A stretch of 42,364 nucleotides of DNA from a bacterium. Its GTDB lineage: Bacteria > Actinomycetota > Acidimicrobiia > Acidimicrobiales > CATQHL01. Below, piece by piece: positions 15,191 through 24,100 of this stretch. The translations under genes and the position numbers were made by a program. The notes beneath the pieces are model-generated. The model was not told the DNA's origin. It searched no databases and was given only the letters and a program-made list of their open reading frames with translations. Each line of letters opens with the position of its first letter. Within the stretch, counting starts at the first letter, position 1. The DNA lies in NCBI GenBank assembly GCA_026713745.1, contig JAPONU010000155.1, positions 1 to 42,364 of the forward strand, given 5' to 3'.

Positions 15191-15218
15191 CCGCGCCATC
15201 TCCGATCTGCCGCCGTAC

Positions 15219-15959
15219 TTGCGACACGACGGGCCCCTGGCCTTCGCGCACCGTGGCGGCGGCCACGAGGCCCCCGAGAACACCGTCGCCGCATTCGAGC
15301 GGGCCGTGGACTTGGGGTTCGGGTACCTGGAGACCGACGCCCGGCTCACCAGCGACGGCGTGGTGGTCGCCTTCCATGACGCCACACTCGACCGCCTGAC
15401 CGATCGCAGCGGCGGGGTCGCGGAGCTCGATTGGGCAGAGGTCTCCGCCGCCCGGGTCCATGGAATCGAACCAGTGCCCCGGCTGGTGGACGTTCTGGGC
15501 GCCTGGGAGACGGTTCGCTTCAACATCGATCCGAAGTGTGACGAGGTTGTCGAACCCTTGGCCGAACTGGTGCGTGATCTGGGGATTGCCGAGCGGGTCT
15601 GCTTCGGTTCGTTCAAGTCACGCCGGACCGCGCGCCTGGCCGGGATCCTGGGGCCCGCGGTATGCCGGAGTCTGGGCCCTGTTGGCGTGGCGCGGCTGTG
15701 GCTGTCCTCGCGGGGGCTCCCCGTACCGGTCGCCACAGGTGGTGCCGCTTGCGTGCAGGTGCCCGCACATATCGAGGGGCGGGCACTGGTCGACGAGAGG
15801 TTCCTGGAGTCGGCTCATCGCCGCGGGTTGCAGGTGCACGTATGGACCGTCGACGATCCCCGTCACATGCACCGCTTGCTGGACTTGGGCGTCGACGGCT
15901 TAATGACCGACCGGCCGAGCGTGCTGCGTGGTGTGCTGGCGGAACGTGGCTCCTGGTGA
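15219..15959 (+). CDS. Glycerophosphodiester phosphodiesterase family protein
   Basis: It hydrolyses glycerophosphodiesters to glycerol-3-phosphate and an alcohol. The TIM-barrel motifs are clear: FAHRGGGHEAPENTVAAF with the catalytic His-Arg and the metal-binding Glu, then YLETDARLTSDGVVVAFHDATLDRLTDRSG with the second Glu-x-Asp and His. Next comes FNIDPK. The end has VHVWTVDD and DGLMTDRPSVL. No signal peptide is visible, so it is probably cytoplasmic. The earliest usual start is TTG 15219 (246 residues). The in-frame residues before it (ISDLPPYL) look like genuine protein, and an ATC at 15198 sits seven bases after a -10 box, so initiation there (253 residues) is possible. Confidence 0.9.
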   Translation: MRHDGPLAFAHRGGGHEAPENTVAAFERAVDLGFGYLETDARLTSDGVVVAFHDATLDRLTDRSGGVAELDWAEVSAARVHGIEPVPRLVDVLGAWETVRFNIDPKCDEVVEPLAELVRDLGIAERVCFGSFKSRRTARLAGILGPAVCRSLGPVGVARLWLSSRGLPVPVATGGAACVQVPAHIEGRALVDERFLESAHRRGLQVHVWTVDDPRHMHRLLDLGVDGLMTDRPSVLRGVLAERGSW

Positions 15960-16614
15960 GCTTCTTCGGGACCCTCTGGGCCTGGGGAGGGTGCCCGCAG
16001 GGACGCACCGGAAGGACTCCTGTTGACCAGTTCGTTGAGAAGTGTCTGCAACCCTGTTGACAGCGTGGGTCCGCCTGGGGATTTCTCGCGGATTCCTGGG
16101 GATTTCGGCCAATTCAGGGGTCTGGCGATTGCAAGCACCGGGACGCCTTGCCAAACTCACACTCAACCGAATCACCTGCTTTGCTCCTTGCCGCGAGGAG
16201 AGGGGCCCGCAGGAAACGCAGAGAACCGGGCAACCGGTGCGAAGCGGCTCCGGCGGAGGCGGGCAGAGGGTTCGGCCAGGATCGGCTCCGCTGGAACCTG
16301 GAAACAGGATCCGGTTGCGGATCCGCCGGCCGCAAGGCAGGTGGATCTGCTCCGAACCGAACCGGAACCGCCGGAGGCTGCGGCCATCGGTAGAGACCGG
16401 GGAGGATCGGAGGAGGCGGGCCACCTCTGCGGGGTGGTCCGACCGCTGGGAGACGGTTCGAACGGAGGCCCCGAGAAGCCGACCGGCGCAAGCCGGAAAG
16501 CTACTCGGGGCCTCATCCTTTTCCAGCGCCCTCGCAGGCCCGTCGTCGGTCAGAGCGCAGGCCTCGAGAAGCCGACCGGCGCAAGCCGAGGAGCCACTGG
16601 GGGCCTCATCCTTT
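15960..16614. other. 655-base gap between convergent genes with many short hairpins; no convincing gene
   Basis: Frames are open on both strands but look like low-complexity GC-rich noise. Perfect hairpins are closely spaced: CTCCT/AGGAG (16184-16200), ACCGG-GCAA-CCGGT (16225-16238), CTCC/GGAG (16248-16258), CCTG-GAAA-CAGG (16297-16308), GGATCCG-GTTG-CGGATCC (16307-16324) and GCC-GCAA-GGC (16329-16338). Three of the loops are GNRA tetraloops. A tandem palindromic repeat follows from 16465. I find no match to RNase P, tmRNA or 6S RNA. It could be a structured RNA, a dispersed repeat family, or both. Confidence 0.5.
16074..16106. repeat. Short direct repeat
   Basis: CCTGGGGATTTC occurs at 16074-16085 and again at 16095-16106, 21 bases apart, with similar flanks. 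Its role is unknown. Confidence 0.7.
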
Positions 16615-16635
16615 TCAGGCGCGCTCGCAGGCCCT
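16465..16635. repeat. Tandem pair of palindromic elements next to alkA
   Basis: Two copies about 93 bases apart. Copy 1 has outer arms GAGGCCCCGAG (16465-16475) and CTCGGGGCCTC (16504-16514), and an inner hairpin CCGGC-GCAA-GCCGG (16483-16496). Copy 2 has arms at 16559-16568 and 16597-16606 and the inner hairpin at 16576-16588. The arms differ between copies, yet most pairs are kept by complementary or G-T changes. Each copy continues into CATCCTTTT and then a stretch resembling the last codons of alkA, so the duplicated unit includes part of the gene's 3' end. Copy 2 with its T-run would serve as a terminator region on the plus strand. Confidence 0.7.
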
Positions 16636-17232
16636 CCAGCAGTACCAGGCCGCGACGGAGCGATACGGCCGGAACGCCTCGCCGAGTTCAATGAGATCCG
16701 CCGAGGCAGGCACCGCGGGCAGTGCGAAGGCCAGCGCGTAGCCCTTGCGCACCCCCAGGTCGCCGACGGGCCAGACGTCCAGCCGGTGAAGCGTGAACAT
16801 CAGGAACATGTGCGCAGTCCACGGGCCGATACCGGTGACCTGGGTGAGTCTCGTCACGACCTCCTCGTCACCGAGGTGTCCGAGGCCCGCCAGTCCAAGG
16901 GTGCCGGACAGATCACGCTCGGCGAGGTCCATCATCGCTGCCGTCTTCGCTGCCGAGAGTCCCGCTGCGCGCAAGGCCTCCGGCCCGGCCTCGAGGATCC
17001 CCGCGGCGGTGCAGTCGCCGCTGAGTCCTTGCCGGACTCGCTCCCAGATGGCTCCGGCCGCCGCGCCGGCCAATTGCTGGTAGACGATCGCTCGGGCGAT
17101 GGAAGCGAACCTCTCGTGGCGTTTGGGTTTGGTGCCCAACCGGCACGGTCCGTGTATCGCCAGCAGGCGAGCCATCTCCGGACTGCGTCGGGCGATCTCC
17201 TCGCTGGCACGACGGAGGCTGGTGGGTGGCAC
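16615..17232 (-). CDS. DNA-3-methyladenine glycosylase II (AlkA-like, HhH-GPD)
   Basis: A base-excision repair enzyme that removes alkylated purines from DNA. The 205-residue product is the compact form without the AlkA N-terminal domain. It has FASIARAIVYQQLAGAAAGAI near residue 42. The helix-hairpin-helix is LTQVTGIGPWTAHMFLMFTL, and the catalytic Asp is in VWPVGDLGVRKGY. The end, AWYCWRAC, is typical of the family. GTG 17232 is six bases after a TAGCAT box, so it is probably leaderless. It is divergent from the hydrolase gene. Its last codons are partly copied in the repeat that follows. Confidence 0.92.
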   Translation of the reverse strand: MPPTSLRRASEEIARRSPEMARLLAIHGPCRLGTKPKRHERFASIARAIVYQQLAGAAAGAIWERVRQGLSGDCTAAGILEAGPEALRAAGLSAAKTAAMMDLAERDLSGTLGLAGLGHLGDEEVVTRLTQVTGIGPWTAHMFLMFTLHRLDVWPVGDLGVRKGYALAFALPAVPASADLIELGEAFRPYRSVAAWYCWRACERA

Positions 17233-17238
17233 GCCCGG

Positions 17239-17244
17239 ATGCTA
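17239..17244 (-). promoter_or_regulatory. Probable leaderless promoter -10 box for the glycosylase gene
   Basis: TAGCAT on the minus strand, six bases before GTG 17232. It shares a 44-base gap with a divergent box. Confidence 0.6.
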
Positions 17245-17264
17245 GGACCCCGCTCGCCCAACGG

Positions 17265-17270
17265 TAGGGT
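17265..17270 (+). promoter_or_regulatory. Probable leaderless promoter -10 box for the hydrolase gene
   Basis: TAGGGT, six bases before GTG 17277, with no Shine-Dalgarno sequence. Confidence 0.6.
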
Positions 17271-17276
17271 CGCCCC

Positions 17277-17963
17277 GTGGGAATGCCGCCGGTCGTATTG
17301 GTCCACGGATTCGGGACTTCCGCCCGCCGCACCTGGGGATCTCTGGGGTGGATCGACCTGCTACGGGAAGCGGGACGCGAGGTGCACGCCATCGACGTCC
17401 TGGGCCACGGTGCGGCGCCGAAGCCGCATGATCCGGCCGCCTACGCGGATCTGGAGGGTTGGCTGGCCGAACAGTTGCCTGAGGGCCCACTCGACGCCAT
17501 CGGCTTCTCGCTGGGTGCCCGCCTGCTGTTGGGCGTGGCCGCGGAACGACCGGGCCGATTCCGGCGGCTGGTCGTCGCCGGCGTCGGGAGAAACATCATC
17601 CGCGGTGATCCGGAGTACCGCCGGCGGGTCGCCGAAGCCGTCGCGGCCGTCCAGCGCGCTGAGGATCCGACCATGGCTTACTTCAGCGCCCTAGTCGACC
17701 GGCCGGACGTGGACCGGGAGGCACTCGTCGCCTTGCTGGGTGGCTTCGAGGCGAACATCGAAGTCTCCCGGCTTACCCGGATCACGTGTCCGGTCCTGGT
17801 CGCCCTGGGTGACCGGGACCACTCGGGTCCACCCACCGAACTCATGGCAGCGCTGCCGGATGCGGAGTTGCGCACACTGCGGGGCGTGGACCACTTCGCT
17901 ACCCCGAAGAGTTTCGACTTCCTCGACGCCGCGCTGGATTGGCTGTCCGAGCCCGGCGGCTAG
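17277..17963 (+). CDS. Alpha/beta-fold hydrolase
   Basis: A 228-residue soluble protein with the alpha/beta-hydrolase fold. The oxyanion-hole motif is VLVHGFGTSARRTW near the start. The nucleophile elbow is GFSLG, with the catalytic Ser at about residue 79. The acid is probably the Asp in LGDRDHSG, and the His is in GVDHFATP near the C-terminus. This triad is complete, so it is likely active. The substrate cannot be told from sequence; relatives hydrolyse esters, lactones or C-C bonds. A single-gene transcript is likely, since the next gene is convergent after 19 bases. Confidence 0.88.
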   Translation: MGMPPVVLVHGFGTSARRTWGSLGWIDLLREAGREVHAIDVLGHGAAPKPHDPAAYADLEGWLAEQLPEGPLDAIGFSLGARLLLGVAAERPGRFRRLVVAGVGRNIIRGDPEYRRRVAEAVAAVQRAEDPTMAYFSALVDRPDVDREALVALLGGFEANIEVSRLTRITCPVLVALGDRDHSGPPTELMAALPDAELRTLRGVDHFATPKSFDFLDAALDWLSEPGG

Positions 17964-17982
17964 AACCCGCGGACCGGCGCCT

Positions 17983-19599
17983 TCAGGTGTCCTGTTCGTC
18001 ACCCGCGCGTGTGTCGTGGCCGTTGACGACGGCGCTTGTGGCCACTGGTCGGCTCCGCTTCGCCGGGCCGTCGCGGCGAGCCAGCAACACCCACAGCCCG
18101 CACGCCACCGAGATGCCCGCGGCGGCGAGCATGCTGAACGCGAAGGCGCGGCTGAACGCCGTGGCGACCTCGGTGGCGATGGCGTCCACCTGAGCGCCGG
18201 TCAGTTCGTCGTCGGCGGCGAGGCCGGACGCGATCTCGAGGGCTGCGCCCGGCGAGTCCGACGCGGCGCCGGCCACCGAACCGGGGAGGCCCGCCAGGTC
18301 GACGGTGCGGCGGTAGATCACCGTTGACAGGGTGCCGAGCGTGGCGATACCCAGTGCCGCACCGATCTCCCGGGTGGCGTCGTTGACCGCCGAGCCGACG
18401 CCGGCCTTTGCCAGGGGCGTACTCGCCATGATGTCGTTGGTGGCGGGGATGGTCGTGAGACTCAGACCGACGCCCGCGAGTGTTATCGGCGCCGCCAAGA
18501 AGCCGTAGCCGGTGGTCGCATCGGCGAGTGAGAGCAGGCCGAAGCTGGCGGCGAGCACACCGAAGCCGACCCCCATGACGCGGCTCGCGCCGAAGCGGCT
18601 GACGAGCCTGGGGGTGAGGGGTGCGATGAGGATCCCGCCCATTGCGTCGGGCAGTGTGGCCAGCCCGGCCTGCAGGGGGCTGTAGTCCAAGGCGAACTGC
18701 ACGTAGAGCACCAGCAGGAACCAGAACCCGATGAGCACGAGGAACGCCATCGTGTTCACTCCGGCACCGACGGTGAAGCGGCGCTGGGCGAACAGCGAGA
18801 GGGGCAGCATGGGCTGCCGTGCCCGCCGCTCCCAGGCCACGAACGCCGCACCGATCGCGATCGCCACAGCCAATCCTGCCAGCACCAGAGGTGAGGTCCA
18901 GCCTCGCTCGGGGCCCTCGATGATCCCGAACAGCAACGCGCTGAGCGCCACGAGTGAGGTGACCGCCCCGACGGGATCGAGCCTGGCGGCCTCGGGGTCG
19001 CTGGATCGGGGCACCCAGACAGCGGCGGCCACAAGAATCACTGCGGCGACGGGCACGTTGTAGAGGAAGGCCAACTCCCAGCCACCGGGTGGGATGAACC
19101 ACCAGCCGGTGATGAGCACGCCTGTCACGAGAGGGCCCAGCGCGCCGCCGGCTCCTGCGACGCCCGCCCAGATGGCGATCGCCTTGGGGCGCTCCCGCGG
19201 CGAGAACATGTTCGTCGTGATGGACAGCGTCGCCGGCATGATGAAGGCAGCACCCAGGCCCATGAGCGCTCGCGAGACCAGTAGCACTGCGGCGCTGCCG
19301 GAGACCCCGCCGAGTAGTGCGGCGCCTCCGAAGATCACCAGGCCCACCTCGAATGCGCCCTTGCGGCCGTAGCGGTCACCGAGCGCACCCGCGGAGAGCA
19401 GGAGCCCCCCGAAGGTGATGGTGTAGGCGTTGTTGATCCACTGCAGGACGCTGAGGCCGACACCCAGATCGCGCTGCAGGCTGGCCAGCGCCACATTGAC
19501 CCCGGCGATCGACATGATCACGAGGGCCAGGCCCAGGCTCAGGACGGCGAGCAGCCACCAGCGTCGGCGGTGGACCTCGGGTTGCCGGTAGAGCTCCAC
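17983..19599 (-). CDS. MFS drug-efflux transporter, DHA2/EmrB-QacA type (14 TM)
   Basis: A 538-residue inner-membrane proton antiporter of the family that exports drugs and dyes. It starts with WWLLAVLSLGLALVIMSIAGVNVALASLQRDLG, the usual first helix; QWINNAYTITFGGLLLSAGALGDRYGRKGAFEVG has the MFS motif A. Motif C is seen in IWAGVAGAGGALGPLVTGVL. Hydrophobic segments support 14 helices. The C-terminal tail is cytoplasmic and polar. The GTG at 19599 is 37 bases after the gltD stop, so it may be the third gene of the glt operon, or have its own weak promoter. The substrate is unknown. Confidence 0.92.
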   Translation of the reverse strand: MELYRQPEVHRRRWWLLAVLSLGLALVIMSIAGVNVALASLQRDLGVGLSVLQWINNAYTITFGGLLLSAGALGDRYGRKGAFEVGLVIFGGAALLGGVSGSAAVLLVSRALMGLGAAFIMPATLSITTNMFSPRERPKAIAIWAGVAGAGGALGPLVTGVLITGWWFIPPGGWELAFLYNVPVAAVILVAAAVWVPRSSDPEAARLDPVGAVTSLVALSALLFGIIEGPERGWTSPLVLAGLAVAIAIGAAFVAWERRARQPMLPLSLFAQRRFTVGAGVNTMAFLVLIGFWFLLVLYVQFALDYSPLQAGLATLPDAMGGILIAPLTPRLVSRFGASRVMGVGFGVLAASFGLLSLADATTGYGFLAAPITLAGVGLSLTTIPATNDIMASTPLAKAGVGSAVNDATREIGAALGIATLGTLSTVIYRRTVDLAGLPGSVAGAASDSPGAALEIASGLAADDELTGAQVDAIATEVATAFSRAFAFSMLAAAGISVACGLWVLLARRDGPAKRSRPVATSAVVNGHDTRAGDEQDT

Positions 19600-19636
19600 T
19601 ACGTGCTTGGGTGGCCCGGGGAGTCGGTGCGGCCGG

Positions 19637-21100
19637 CTAGCGCAATGGTTGGTCCGTCGGCGTCACCGGCGCGGGCAGGAACGTCCGACCCTCCAGCCAG
19701 TGGTCGACGGCGGCGGCACAGGAGCGCCCCTCGGCGATGGCCCACACGATGAGACTCTGACCCCGACCCATGTCCCCACACACGAAGACCCCCTCCGCGC
19801 TGGTCATCCAGTGGTCGTTGCGGGCGACGTTGCCACGCTGGTCGAACGCCACGCCGAGGTCGTCGACCAGGCGCGAGCGTTCGGGCCCGGTGAAACCCAG
19901 CGCCAGCAGCACGAGCTGGGCGGGATGGTTCTCCTCTGTGCCCGGGATCGGCTCGAAGCTCAGCCGCCCGTTGTCGGTCCGTTGCTCGACCCGCACCGTG
20001 CGCAACGCCGCCACCTGGCCCTTGCCGTCACCGATGAACTCCTGTGTCTGGATGGCGTAGAGCCGGTCGCCACCCTCCTCGTGGGCCGAGGAGCTGCGCA
20101 TCATCAGCGGCCAGGTGGGCCAGGGCGTGCTCGAGGCGCGCTCATCGGGCGGGCGGGGCATGATCTCGAACTGCTGCACTGAGGCGCAACGCTGGCGGTG
20201 CACTGTTCCGAGGCAGTCCGCGCCCGTGTCTCCCCCACCCACGATGATCACGTCCTTGCCGGTGGCCGGGAAGGGATGCTGCTGGAGGTCTCCCTCGACG
20301 ACCCGGTTGGCGGGGGGCAGGAACTCCATTGCCTGGTGAATGCCGCCGAGATCGCTCCCGGGGATGGGCAGGTCGCGCCAGGCTGTGGCTCCACCGGCCA
20401 GGACGACCGCGTCGTAGTGCTCGCGCAGCGCCCCCGCAGAGATGTCGACGCCCACGTCGGTGCCGGTCACGAAACGGGTGCCCTCGGCGGACATCTGGTC
20501 CACCCGGCGGTCCAGGAAGCGCTTCTCCATCTTGAACTCGGGGATGCCGTAGCGCAGCAAGCCACCGATGCGGTCCGCCCGTTCGAAGCACACCACCTCG
20601 TGGCCGGCGCGGGTCAACTGCTGGGCCGCGGCGAGGCCGGCAGGGCCCGAACCCACGACGGCGATGCTGCGGCCGGTGTGCTCGGTCGCCGGCATGGGGC
20701 GGACCCAGCCCTCGGACCAGGCCCGGTCGATGATCTCCACCTCGACCTGCTTGATGGTGACGGGATCCTCGTTGATTCCCAGGACGCAGGCCGCCTCGCA
20801 CGGGGCAGGGCAGAGCCGACCGGTGAACTCGGGGAAATTGTTGGTGGCATGGAGCCGTTCGATGGCAGAGCGCCAGTGGTCCCGGTAGACCAGGTCGTTC
20901 CAGTCGGGGATGAGATTGCCGAGCGGGCAGCCGCTGTTGCAGAACGGGATGCCGCAGTCCATGCAACGCGAGGCCTGCGTTCGCACCGCGTCGATGTCGA
21001 AGGGCTTGTACACCTCGCGCCAGTCCCGCAGCCGGACCGGCACGGGGCGCCGCTCGGGCAGGGAACGGTCGTGCTTCATGAAGCCGGTGTGATCACCCAC
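19637..21100 (-). CDS. gltD: Glutamate synthase (NADPH) small subunit
   Basis: It passes electrons from NADPH through FAD and iron-sulfur clusters to the large subunit, which makes glutamate. The 487-residue product has the N-terminal cluster-binding Cys sets CMDCGIPFCNSGCPLGN and CPAPCEAACVLG. The FAD-binding site is VVGSGPAGLAAAQQLTRAGHEV, and the NADPH-binding site is IIVGGGDTGADCLGT. The end has VFVCGDMGRGQSLIVWAIAEGR, which contacts FAD. The GTG at 21100 gives a usual N-terminus (GDHTGFMKHDR). It lies 28 bases after gltB and is co-transcribed with it. Confidence 0.96.
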   Translation of the reverse strand: MGDHTGFMKHDRSLPERRPVPVRLRDWREVYKPFDIDAVRTQASRCMDCGIPFCNSGCPLGNLIPDWNDLVYRDHWRSAIERLHATNNFPEFTGRLCPAPCEAACVLGINEDPVTIKQVEVEIIDRAWSEGWVRPMPATEHTGRSIAVVGSGPAGLAAAQQLTRAGHEVVCFERADRIGGLLRYGIPEFKMEKRFLDRRVDQMSAEGTRFVTGTDVGVDISAGALREHYDAVVLAGGATAWRDLPIPGSDLGGIHQAMEFLPPANRVVEGDLQQHPFPATGKDVIIVGGGDTGADCLGTVHRQRCASVQQFEIMPRPPDERASSTPWPTWPLMMRSSSAHEEGGDRLYAIQTQEFIGDGKGQVAALRTVRVEQRTDNGRLSFEPIPGTEENHPAQLVLLALGFTGPERSRLVDDLGVAFDQRGNVARNDHWMTSAEGVFVCGDMGRGQSLIVWAIAEGRSCAAAVDHWLEGRTFLPAPVTPTDQPLR

Positions 21101-21128
21101 GTCCGGCCCCAGTGCTCATGGGCACGCT

Positions 21129-24100
21129 TCAGTCGTGTGCCGCGGCCATGACGACCGCCTGCACATCGGTACCGGTTCTGGCGGCACGCTCGGTGGCTTC
21201 GGTCACCCGCTTGTAGTCCTTCGGCATGACCTTGACGAACATCTCCAGGTGGACATCGGGATCGGCGAGCATCCGGCCGGCGAGTTCGGAACCCGTCTCC
21301 TCGTGGTGCAGGTTCAGACGCTCGGCGAGCCAGGAGCGATCCTCCTCGCTCATCGGGTCGAGGTCCACCATCTCGTGGTTGACCCGCAGAGGGAAGGTGC
21401 CGTCGGGGTCGTACACGTAGGCGATTCCCCCCGACATGCCGGCGCCGAAGTTGCGCCCGGTCGGACCCAGGATGACCGCCCGACCTCCGGTCATGTACTC
21501 GCAGGCGTGATCCCCGACGCCCTCGGCCACGGCGACGGCGCCGGAGTTGCGCACGCAGAAGCGCTCCCCCACCACACCCCGCAGGAACACCTCGCCGCCG
21601 GTGGCGCCGTAGAGGATGACGTTCCCGGCAAGGACGTTCTCCTCGGCGCAAAAGCGTGCGGTGCGATGAGGGCGGGCCACGATCCGTCCCCCCGACAGGC
21701 CCTTGCCGAGGTAGTCGTTGGCATCGCCGAAGAGCCGCAGCGTCACACCGCGGGGCACGAAAGCGCCGAAGCTATTTCCCGCGGAGCCCCCGAAACGCAC
21801 GTCGATGGTGCCCTCGGGAAGACCTTCGGGACCCCAGCGGCGCGTTATCTCATAGCCCAGCATGGTGCCGACGGTGCGGTTCACATTGCGGATCGGCAGG
21901 TCGATCCGCACCGGTTCGCGCTCGGTCAGGGCTGGTGCTGCGAGCCGGATCAGCTCGTTGTCGAGGGCCCGATCCAGTCCGTGGTCCTGCTCGTTGACGC
22001 AGTAGCGGTGGCTGCCGGAGGGCACCTCGGGCATGTGGAACATGGGACTCAGATCGAGGCCTTCGGCCTTCCAGTGGTTGACCGCGCCGGTCACATCCAA
22101 CAGGTCGGCCCGACCCACCGCATCGGTCAGCTTCCTGAAGCCCAGCCGGGCCAGGGTCTCGCGCACCTCGCCGGCCACGAACTCCATGAAGTTCACCACG
22201 AACTCCGCCCGGCCTGCGAACTTCTCGCGCAACTCGGGGTTCTGAGTGGCGATGCCCACCGGGCAGGTGTCGAGGTGGCAGACGCGCATCATCACGCAGC
22301 CCATCACGACCAGCGGGGCGGTGGCGAAGCCGAACTCCTCGGCACCCAGCAGCGCCGCGATGATCACGTCCCGGCCGGTCTTGAGCTGCCCGTCGACCTG
22401 GACCACGATCCGGTCCCGCAGATCGTTCAACAGCAGGGTCTGCTGGGTCTCGGCGAGGCCCAGTTCCCACGGCGTCCCGGCGTGTTTGATCGAGGTCAGC
22501 GGTGACGCACCGGTGCCGCCGTCGTGACCGGAGATCAGCACCACGTCCGCGTGCGCCTTGGAGACCCCCGCGGCCACCGTCCCGACACCGAGCTCCGAGA
22601 CCAGTTTCACGTGGATGCGGGCTCGCGGGTTGGCGTTCTTGAGGTCGTGGATCAGTTGGGCGAGGTCCTCGATGGAGTAGATGTCGTGGTGCGGCGGGGG
22701 CGAGATGAGGCCCACACCCGGCGTGGAGTGACGCACCTCGGCGATCCAGGGCCACACCTTGTGCCCCGGGAGTTGGCCACCCTCGCCGGGCTTGGCGCCC
22801 TGGGCCATCTTGATCTGGATGTCGTCGGCCTCGACGAGGTACTGGCTGGTTACCCCGAAGCGGCCGGAGGCCGCCTGCTTGACGGCGCTACGGCGGTAGT
22901 CGCCGTTGGCGTCGCGCACGTAGCGGCGGGGATCCTCGCCTCCCTCGCCGGTGTTCGACTTGCCGCCGATGCGGTTCATGGCGATGGCCAGGGTCTCGTG
23001 CGCCTCCGCGGAGATCGAGCCGTAGGACATGGCCCCGGTGGCGAATCGCTTCACGATCTCCCCGACCGGCTCCACCTCCTCGAGGGGCACCGGATTGCAG
23101 CGCTCGGTGCGCAGCTTGAAGAGGCCGCGCAGGGTGCCGAGGTTCTGGGACTGCTCGTCGACGGCGCTCGAGTACTGCCCGAAGATGTCGAATCGACCCT
23201 CCCGGGTGGCGTGCTGCAGCTTGAAGACCGTCTCCGGGTTGAAGAGGTGGAACTCGCCCTCGCGGCGCCACTGGTACTCGCCTCCGAGTTCCAGGTCCCG
23301 GTGGGCCCGCTCGACCTCGTTCGGGGCGTAGGCCAGGCGATGGCGCAGTTCAACCTCCCGCGCCAGATGTGAGTAGCCGATACCGCCGAGGCGGCTGATG
23401 GTGCCGGAGAAGCAATCCATGACGAGCCGGTGTCCCAATCCGACCGCCTCGAAGATCTGCGCCCCCACGTAGGAGCGGACCGTGGAGATGCCCATCTTCG
23501 AGAGCACCTTGAGGATGCCCTTGTCGCAGGCCTTGATGTAGCGGCGGTGAGCCTCGTCGGTGTCCAGGTCGCCCAGGCCGTGGGCGCCGTCGGCGATGAG
23601 GTCGGCGATGGACTCCAGCGCCAGGTACGGGTTTATTGCGGTGGCGCCATAGCCCAGCAGCAGGCACATGTGGTGCACCTCGCGGGCGTCACCGGACTCC
23701 ACGATGAGCCCCACCTGGGTGCGTTTGCGCTCGCGCACCAGGTGCTGGTGGACGGCGCCGACCGACAGCAGCGACGGCATCGGAGCCAGCGTCTCGTCGC
23801 TGAAACGATCCGAGAGCACGATCAGGTTCGCGCCGCTGTCAATGGCCTCGCCGACCTCGGCGCGGATCCTGTCGAGTGCGCTGCGCAGCCCCGGCCCGCC
23901 CTCGGCGGTGGGATAGAGGCAGTCGATCACTGCGGTCCGGAACGCCGGGTTCACGTGATCGATGTCGATGAGGCGCGCCAGCTGCTCGTTCGTGAGCACG
24001 GGATGGTCGATGAGGATCTGCCGGCAGGATTCCGGCTGGGGGTCCAGCAGGTTGCCCTCGGGCCCCAGCCAGCCGTAGACCGACGTGATGATCTCCTCCC

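Noticed and set aside
15960..16614. RNase P RNA, tmRNA or 6S RNA in the long gap
   Set aside because: Read on both strands, the conserved sequence blocks of these RNAs are absent.
15900..16691. 263-residue minus-strand frame and a 550-residue plus-strand frame (16042-17694) across the gap and alkA
   Set aside because: They are GC-rich open frames that run through clear genes (alkA, hydrolase) in other frames, with Arg/Pro/Gly-rich composition. The apparent internal peptide repeat is just the palindromic DNA repeat.
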